This document shows positions 57,689 to 64,000 of a DNA stretch of 64,000 bases, piece after piece. Under the pieces are notes generated by a model. The model saw nothing but the letters and a program-made list of their open reading frames with translations, was not told where the DNA came from and made no database searches. The first letter of the stretch is position 1. Each line of letters begins with the position of its first letter. Source of the DNA: Helianthus annuus (taxonomy: Eukaryota; Streptophyta; Magnoliopsida; Asterales; Asteraceae); contig NC_035448.2 in NCBI RefSeq assembly GCF_002127325.2, positions 117,507,426-117,571,425 of the forward strand. Direction: 5' to 3'. Both the position numbers and the translations under genes were made by a program.

Positions 57689-58484
57689 TGTTGATATATA
57701 TTATGTGGTCGCGACTCGACTCGGTTCGACTTGGCTCGGTTTGACTCGGTTAGTTTTGGCTCAAGCCCGATGTCACGACATTCCTCCGTCGGCGCCCCAG
57801 AGTTCGACATGCGGAGCACGAAGAGCCGAGAACACTTCCCGCTTGACACATCATCATGACATCATCATGATGATGTCATGATGATGTCAAGACTTTGACT
57901 AAAATGCACATATTTGAATCAAGTTGGAATTCATGTACGTGCATGAGTATGTTCAACAACTTGGGCCAATCAGCATACAGCATGGACTTCAGCCTTTGGG
58001 CCAAAGCCCAATCTCGATGGAACATAATTGAAGTCGACGAAACTGATATGTTTCGTCGACCATGAGTGTGATTCGTCAAATGCTTTCCATTTCGTCGACA
58101 TGATCCAATTTCGTCAAGTTGTTCTTTGTTTCGCCAAGCTTCTGTTTCACCAAGTCCGATTCGCCAAGATTATTTCTGTTTCGTTGTGTCTGTGTGTATA
58201 AATAGACTGTCACTAGTCTTAGAACACAAGAGAACACAGAGAGAGCACACAGAGAGCAAACACACACACACGAGAGTTTGAGAGAGTTTATAGAATACAT
58301 CTGTAAACATTGAGCTTGTAACCGAACCTTTCATACGTATTAATACAGTGGTGTTAATCGGTGAATATTGTGTGTCGTGTATTTGCGTGTTCTATCTCGG
58401 TTTGCCTTTTCGGTTGGATTCCGCACAACCGGGTTGGTTAGTATACAAGGATTAGGCGACTAGATCCTCCTAGCCGGACCTACA
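57689..58484 (+). repeat. R-I 5' LTR (796 bp)
   Basis: Runs TGTTGATAT...CGGACCTACA. The U3 start has CGACTCGACTCGG repeats shared with R-E (7380-7500 reversed). TTTCGTCGA/TCGACGAAA words (58033-58180) precede the TATA box (TATAAATA, 58197-58204). The U5 end matches bases 1-172. Confidence 0.93.
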
Positions 58485-58486
58485 AG

Positions 58487-58498
58487 TGGTATCAGAGC
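58487..58498 (+). other. tRNA-Met primer-binding site of R-I
   Basis: TGGTATCAGAGC, two bases after the LTR end; a perfect match to the plant copia site. Confidence 0.95.
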
Positions 58499-59700
58499 CT
58501 TGGCTCTTCTCCTTGTTAAAACCGAGGTGTTCTTATTTGTTTTTCGGGTTTGAAAAAGTTATATTTTTCTGGAAAACATCTTAAAATCGGGTTTAATCTT
58601 GTTGTTTTGCTTTGTGTTTTACTAAAAACCGTGTTATTTTCATGCTCACATGTTAGTCTTTGGTTTTTATTAAACATTTTAGCAAAACTTTGTGTTCGGA
58701 AGTTTGTGAGTTCACCGGAAAACTCATATTTCTGGGTTGTGTTCTTCATACATTCAAAGTGTTCTTCAAAAGTTACACTTTTTGATCCTTAAAATTGTTA
58801 GTGAAACTTGTTTGTGTATGGGAAACTATTATTTGATTAAAATATACATACCATACTTGTTTGGTGAAAAGCATCATGTCCTGAGCCGAAAGTGTAACCT
58901 GTTGTGTCAGTAGGAGATAAGGTTGAAAAAGTATACCAACCTCTGACATCTTTTTTGGCGAAACAAAAACTCAACGAAACAGAAACAAAATTTTTGGCGA
59001 AACAAAATCATTTTTTTTTTGGCGAAACAAAATTTTTGGCGAAACAAAAATTTCTGTTTCGTCATTTGGAAAACAAATTCTGTTTCACCAAAAAGGACAA
59101 TCGACGAAACATAAAAATTCCAACTTATTTCGTTGACTTTCAAAGCCTACATTAAAATTAATAGGCAAAATTCTTCTGTTTGGTTTCGTCAACTACAAAA
59201 GCCCAAGTTGACTTTCAAAGCCTACATTAAAATTAATAGGCAAAATTCTTCTGTTTGGTTTCGTCAACTACAAAAGCCCAAAACAAAAGCCTCTACATTT
59301 CGTCAAAGTCAAAAGCCCAAAGAATCATCTTGTTTCGTTGACCATTAATTCAGCCCTTAATTAATTCCTTCCTTGTTTCGTAAACTGCCAAGCCCAAAAA
59401 CAATTTTTTTTTGTTTCGCTAAAGGAGCCCAAGACAAAAACCTGTTTCGTTGACTTCAAATTGTGAAGCCCAAAAGCAAACAATTCTGTTCTGTTTCGCC
59501 GATTTTCAAAAGATTGGACCTTTGTTTCGTCATTGACCATACATAAATCAATTTCGTCAAGTTTAAAATTACTAAGTCTGTTTCGTGGAATTTCGGTTTC
59601 GTCGAAACACTTAATTTTAAACAGAAGGTTTACACTTGTGGCTTAACTGGTTATTTGAGGTGTCATTTTCTTTTCTGGTATTCATTTTTCGTGGTCAAAC
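58499..59700 (+). other. Long leader of R-I
   Basis: No supported ORF. CGAAACA/TTTCGTC words fill 58955-59612, and AAACAGAAGGTTTACAC lies shortly before gag. It contains a 75 bp tandem duplication. Confidence 0.75.
59132..59281. repeat. 75 bp tandem duplication (two copies)
   Basis: 59132-59206 and 59207-59281 appear identical, starting GTTGACTTTCAAAGCC and ending with CAAAAGCCCAA. The lack of divergence implies a recent duplication. Confidence 0.9.
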
Positions 59701-62700
59701 ATGAATCCAAGTTGGTGGGGTACTCCAGCTCCGGATGGGGGAAAGTATAGAAATACAAGTTCATCTCCCTCATGGTGGGGTACTCCGGCTCCGGATGGGG
59801 GAAAGTATACAAATACAAGTTTATCTCCCTCATGGGCCGAATCTCCCGTGTCGACATCTTCGCAAGCAAATGCTGTATCAACCGGTCAATGGGCATTCGT
59901 ATCGAATCAAACTCCGAGTATTCAAAGTATTCTATTAAGCGAAAGCGAAACCGGAAGTTTGAATCGACCTCCAAAGTTGATGCACTTGAACGAATATCCG
60001 GGTTGGGTTGATAGATTTCGTACATACGTTCTTGGTCAAAATACAGAATTGTGGATACGTTTCACCACAGATTTTGATCAAGCTATAGAGGTTGTTGCTT
60101 CATCTACTGCTACGTTTGCCGATCTTCCTGAAGATCAAAAGAAGGCGTATGATCTGGAAAAGAAAGCATACGCCATTCTCACTCAGGCGTTAAGCAAAGA
60201 TATCTACCACCAGTTTGTCATTTTCAAGACAACGAAAAAGCTGTGGGACGCGTTGAAGACCAGAGGGGTAGGGAATGAAGCAACACGTCAACTGCGACAC
60301 GATCTCCTCAAGAAAGAATTCGATGGCTTCACATGTATGGATAAGGAATCGTTGGGAGATATGACAAGCCGGTTTTATCACTTGCTTACAGAGTTGGGCA
60401 ATTTTGGAGTAGTAACAACTACAACAGAGGTGGTGAAGAAGTTTGCTGATGCGTTGCCTCCCCAATGGAATAGTTTTTGGAGATTTTGAAGTATAACGGG
60501 GTTTTGGCTACTACAAACATCAACGACTTCGTGCAGCTTTTAGAGAACAAGGATCAGGAGGAAACCTTAAAGGCAAAAAGGGTTCCAGTGCCACAAAATC
60601 CTGAAATGTATTATGGAACTCCGAGTACTTCTTTTGCAAAATCCATTGTGCCATGCAATCCAGAGATGTATTATGGAACTTCCAGTTCTTCGTCTGCAAG
60701 ACCTGGTTCACATGCTCCACTTCAAACGGCGTTTGTCACAAGCACAGATTTGTATGGCAATCCAATACAAGTTCCTGTTAAGCCAGCTCCCACCACAGAC
60801 TTGTATGGAAATCCACTACAACCACCTCCTCCTGCTCAACAACAAGCGTGTTATGGAAATACATCATCTGCTGGTCAGCAATCAAAGCCAAATACAGTAC
60901 GGCCCGACACTTCAAGCTTTTCAAAGGTCAGTGTGGAAATAGCAAGGGAACACATGGAGCTGCTTAACACTTTAGTGAGCGCGTACTGTGGGTTAATGGA
61001 AGGTCAGATTGGCAACATTAATCTGACACAAGAAGACTATCAGCAGATTGACAAGGAAGAGATGGACTTGATGGACATCAAGTGGGCCTTTGCTAGTGCT
61101 GTAAGAAGGGCAAAAGATTTCATGGAAAGAACTGGCAGAACCAGCTTGGAGAGCAAGAAAGACACCAAGTATGGGTTCGATAAACAGGCAGTAAAGTGCT
61201 TCAATTGTGGTGAACGGGGTCACTTTAAAAGGGAATGTACAAGGCCAACACAGCATGGGAACCAGAATCCCTTCAGAAACTAAGGCAACCAGCAGAACCA
61301 GAACAGGAACAATGAGCGTACATTGATACCTGTCAACAACCAGAGCCAAGCTGGAACATCAAATGCCAACCGGGCACTAGTGGTTCAAGTGGATGAATGT
61401 TGTGACTGGTCAATCCAGCTAAGTGGTGATGCTCCGGATGGAACAGCGTGTTTTGCTGAGGTTGTCAAGGCTTTAAGTCACGCCAGTGGTGGAGAATCTT
61501 CCGCCAATGGTGGTGAATCTTCTGAGGATGAAGACTCTTCTGGTTACAGCAGGAGTTCAGATGAAGAATTCTCAAGTTCAGATGATGATCATGTGGGTGA
61601 GACATCTAGTGCGTCAGTTGATGCAGATATTGATGAGCTTTTGGAGGAAGCTGCAGCAAGAAGTGATAGAAGATCTATTTTGGTGGATCAAGCTGCTTAT
61701 TCTTCGTCTTCTCTCCATTCAGCCTTTATGGCTAATGTCGACAGTTCATCAAGTCAGGTATGTGTCGATGAACCAACTGCTATAATCTGTGATAATTGTG
61801 ATAGTTTAAGTGTTAAATGTGTTGAGTTGGAAGCAAACATGTCTGAGTTGCAAGGCAAACATGATGCTTTACAAGCTAGTTTGTTTGACTTGCAAGACAA
61901 ACATGTTACATTGAATGCCAAGTGGTGTGAATTGCAAAGCAAACACGAGGCTTTGCAAGAGAAATATGACATGACATTCATCCACAATCAGAAATTGACC
62001 GTGGATCTTTCAAAGTGCACTGAAGCCAATATGTTTTATGAAAACCATGAAAAAGAGTTTAAATCGGTAATTGAGAAATTAAAGAAAGATAAAACCAAGT
62101 TAACAAAAATGGTTTCTAGAAAACAAACTGACATTAATTTGTATATATCTCGCCTTGAGATAATGCAAAAGGAGATGGCTTGTGTCAAAACAGAAAGTGA
62201 GACGATCCAACTTAAGTTAGACAGTTATTTGAGCTCTAGCTATGTGTTGGATCACATCATTGACGTTCAGAAAGAGAAACGGGATGTCACATGCATAGGA
62301 TATAAGAAATGTCCACCACCAGTGAGACACAATTATGATGCAATGCCTGACGAGGAAGACAAAACTTTCTTTGAACCATATGTTCCTTTGGATGTTAAGG
62401 AATTTGCAACAGGGCTCGGATACAAGAAAGAAGTATCATCTGATTCAGATGTGTCAGCAGATACATGTGTGACTTCTGCTGAGCTGAATCAGGATCCTCC
62501 TGTCATTATCGAGGATGCTGATTCTTCTGATGATGAATCTGATGATACTATCCGTGCAAAGTCTGATGTGGTAATCAAAGATGAGGACATACCTCTCGAG
62601 AATTACATTCTATGTGATCCTCCTGCAAAACCCGCTAAGACTGTTGCAATTGAGTCCTCGTCTGAAAAAGGGTCGGAGAGTGTGAACTTGCTGTACACTC

Positions 62701-63623
62701 TTGTTGGTGACGATAAGATCTACTCTGACAAAGATTTTCCTATTAAGAATGTTAATTAATCTTTAATAAGTAAAGTCTTTGAAAATTCGACAAGTAAGTT
62801 TTTGGGAAAGACAGGATCACGTGTTACAGTAACCCAATGTCCTCCTATCCCTAAGGCCGAAGTTCGAAAACAATTTGGCAATAAGAAATTACCAACAGTG
62901 CAAAAACAGCAAAATCACACCAAGCAAAAAGGAAAATTACCGGCTCAAGCTCAAAAGAATCCGAATCAAAAGAAGAACAAAAATGTAAACTTTGTGAAAT
63001 CGACGGGAACGGACAAAATTGAAATGTTTGAAAACAAATCTAACTTAGATTTTGTTAAGAAAGCAATTGTTCAGAAAAGAAATGAACCAAGCAGTTCGAA
63101 ACCTAGTACCTCGGGATCACAATGTTCATCATCATCGGCAAGACGATCACATGATACTTCGGGGTTTGTTGAACGAAGATCATGTTTTGAATGTGGAACA
63201 ATTGGACATATAATTCGAAATTGTCCATACCTTCATAAACAAAAAGGCAAAGTTGATGTTCCCCGTGACCAAACTGACCGTAAGCGATCTGTTTCTGTAA
63301 AACAAGATCCCCGCCTTGTAAAAGAAAGGGAAAAGAAACAGAAACGCCAACAGGTCAAGAAAATTGAAAAGGCGATTAAAACCGATGTGGTTAACAAAAC
63401 ATCTGTCTCTGTAAAACCAGACAATTCAAAAACTTCAGACAACCATGAAGTTAAACTTTTAAAGAATAACACTGGTAAAACAAAACAGACATGGAAACCA
63501 AAAACGGTTAATGAATCAGGGGGACCATCACAGTTTTCAAATCATCAAAGAAAAGAAGTTATTGTTGTTGATGAAAATGGAAGACCCAAGACCACAATGG
63601 CTTGGGTCCCCATCTCCAACTAA
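59701..63623 (+). pseudogene. gag of R-I, two nonsense codons and one frameshift
   Basis: ATG at 59701 (MNPSWWGTPAPDGGKY). A 60 bp tandem repeat duplicates 20 residues at the N-terminus (59713-59832). The capsid domain spans about 59990-60480; a 1 bp loss near 60473 (NSFWRF* in place of NSFLEIL) shifts the frame. After the YGNP linker, zinc knuckle 1 is CFNCGERGHFKREC (61198-61239). TAA at 61281-61283 and TAA at 62757-62759 both replace Gln codons of relatives. The coiled coil is at about 61770-62240 and zinc knuckle 2 (CFECGTIGHIIRNC) at 63184-63225. The end AWVPISN is followed by TAA 63621-63623. Only three lesions in 3.9 kb suggest a moderately young copy. Confidence 0.92.
59713..59832 (+). 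repeat. 60 bp in-frame tandem repeat in gag N-terminus
   Basis: 59713-59772 and 59773-59832 encode the same 20 residues with a few changes (WWGTPAPDGGKY...SPS). R-H has a single copy. Confidence 0.9.
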
Positions 63624-63637
63624 TCAATTGAGTTCAT

Positions 63638-64000
63638 GTGCAGGGTGTTCCAGGAGGAACTATCAGTAGTCATTGGATTGTTGATAGTGGGGCATCCAGG
63701 CACATGACAGGCGACATGAAGCTTCTCTACGACGTCAAATCTATTAGAGGAGGTTATGTTGCTTTTGCTGGAGATAAGGGCGGATATATTATGGGTGAAG
63801 GAATGATATCCAACAGGATTGTCAGCTTTGATAAGATCAACTTCGTGCAACAACTTGATCACAATCTTCTTAGTGTTTCTCAAATCAGTGACAAGCAATT
63901 CTCAGTACACTTTGATGCTAATGGATGTTATGTGCTGAAACCCGGCTTCAAGATTCCAAAAGAATGGATTCTCTTGTCTGCTCCAAGGATAAATGATTTG
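63638..64000 (+). CDS. pol of R-I, N-terminal part, cut by the window end
   Basis: The frame opens with GTG at 63638 after the acceptor-like ATGTGCAG and runs 121 codons without a stop to the window end. It contains the aspartic protease motif [13 protein letters not shown] (about residues 14-26) and continues through [18 protein letters not shown]. It retains the [14 protein letters not shown] stretch that R-H has lost. Integrase, RT and RNase H would follow outside the window, so integrity cannot be judged. Confidence 0.88.
   Translation, partial: MQGVPGGTISSHWIVDSGASRHMTGDMKLLYDVKSIRGGYVAFAGDKGGYIMGEGMISNRIVSFDKINFVQQLDHNLLSVSQISDKQFSVHFDANGCYVLKPGFKIPKEWILLSAPRINDL

Larger units (their letters stand above)
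57689..64000 (+). mobile_element. R-I: SIRE-like element, plus strand, continues past the window
   Basis: A complete 796 bp 5' LTR, perfect primer site, 1.2 kb leader, gag with one frameshift and two stops, and the first 121 codons of pol are visible. It is inserted in the leader of R-H. The 5 bp before the LTR (ACAAC, 57684-57688) should be repeated after its 3' LTR outside the window. Confidence 0.93.

Overview
This is nuclear DNA of a flowering plant, almost entirely retrotransposon. I infer an asterid, probably Asteraceae, because the gag, pol and extra-ORF proteins resemble families I associate with that group; no marker gene proves it. I see no bacterial genes, tRNA or rRNA genes, or CRISPR. 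About 85% of the window is Ty1-copia DNA of the SIRE/Maximus lineage: very long gag, tRNA-Met primer site, LTRs starting TGTTG and ending CCTACA, and copia domain order protease, integrase, reverse transcriptase, RNase H.

Layout, with working names R-A to R-I. R-A (1-1903, +) is an LTR end, leader and decayed gag. It is fused to the 3' end and 3.3 kb LTR of a Ty3-gypsy element, R-B (1904-5338). R-C (5339-5911, +) is a SIRE-like 3' end with LTR, abutting the 3' noncoding part of an opposite-strand element, R-D (5912-6560). Next come a copy of an F-box upstream region (6561-6840), an internally deleted minus-strand element R-E (6841 to about 13420), and unassigned host-like DNA. R-F (14446-29581, +) is a complete 15.1 kb element with 698 bp LTRs, a TTTAG target duplication, broken gag and pol, and an additional downstream transcription unit. 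The only host-like genes follow: a decayed F-box/LRR gene (32.6-33.4 kb) and a LEUNIG-like (LUFS) fragment (33.5-33.8 kb). A CACTA-like DNA transposon begins at 34152. R-G (37722-48876, -) is a complete 11.2 kb element with LTRs that look identical, an AAGAC target duplication, and uninterrupted gag (1,237-1,240 aa) and pol (1,148 aa). R-H (49036-57688, -) is a decayed relative, and R-I (57689 to the window end, +) is inserted in its leader.

How the parts work: each SIRE-like element carries an LTR promoter, a primer site, a leader rich in short repeated motifs, gag with two zinc knuckles, pol in another frame without an ATG, and a roughly 1 kb 3' noncoding region with a conserved four-hairpin array. 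R-G is the only copy here that could encode all its own functions; the others would depend on proteins supplied in trans. The most unusual features are the four-hairpin array, the LTR-like internal promoter plus intron driving the extra ORF of R-F, the exchange of U3 repeat motifs between R-F/R-I and R-G, and the acceptor-like gag/pol junction.
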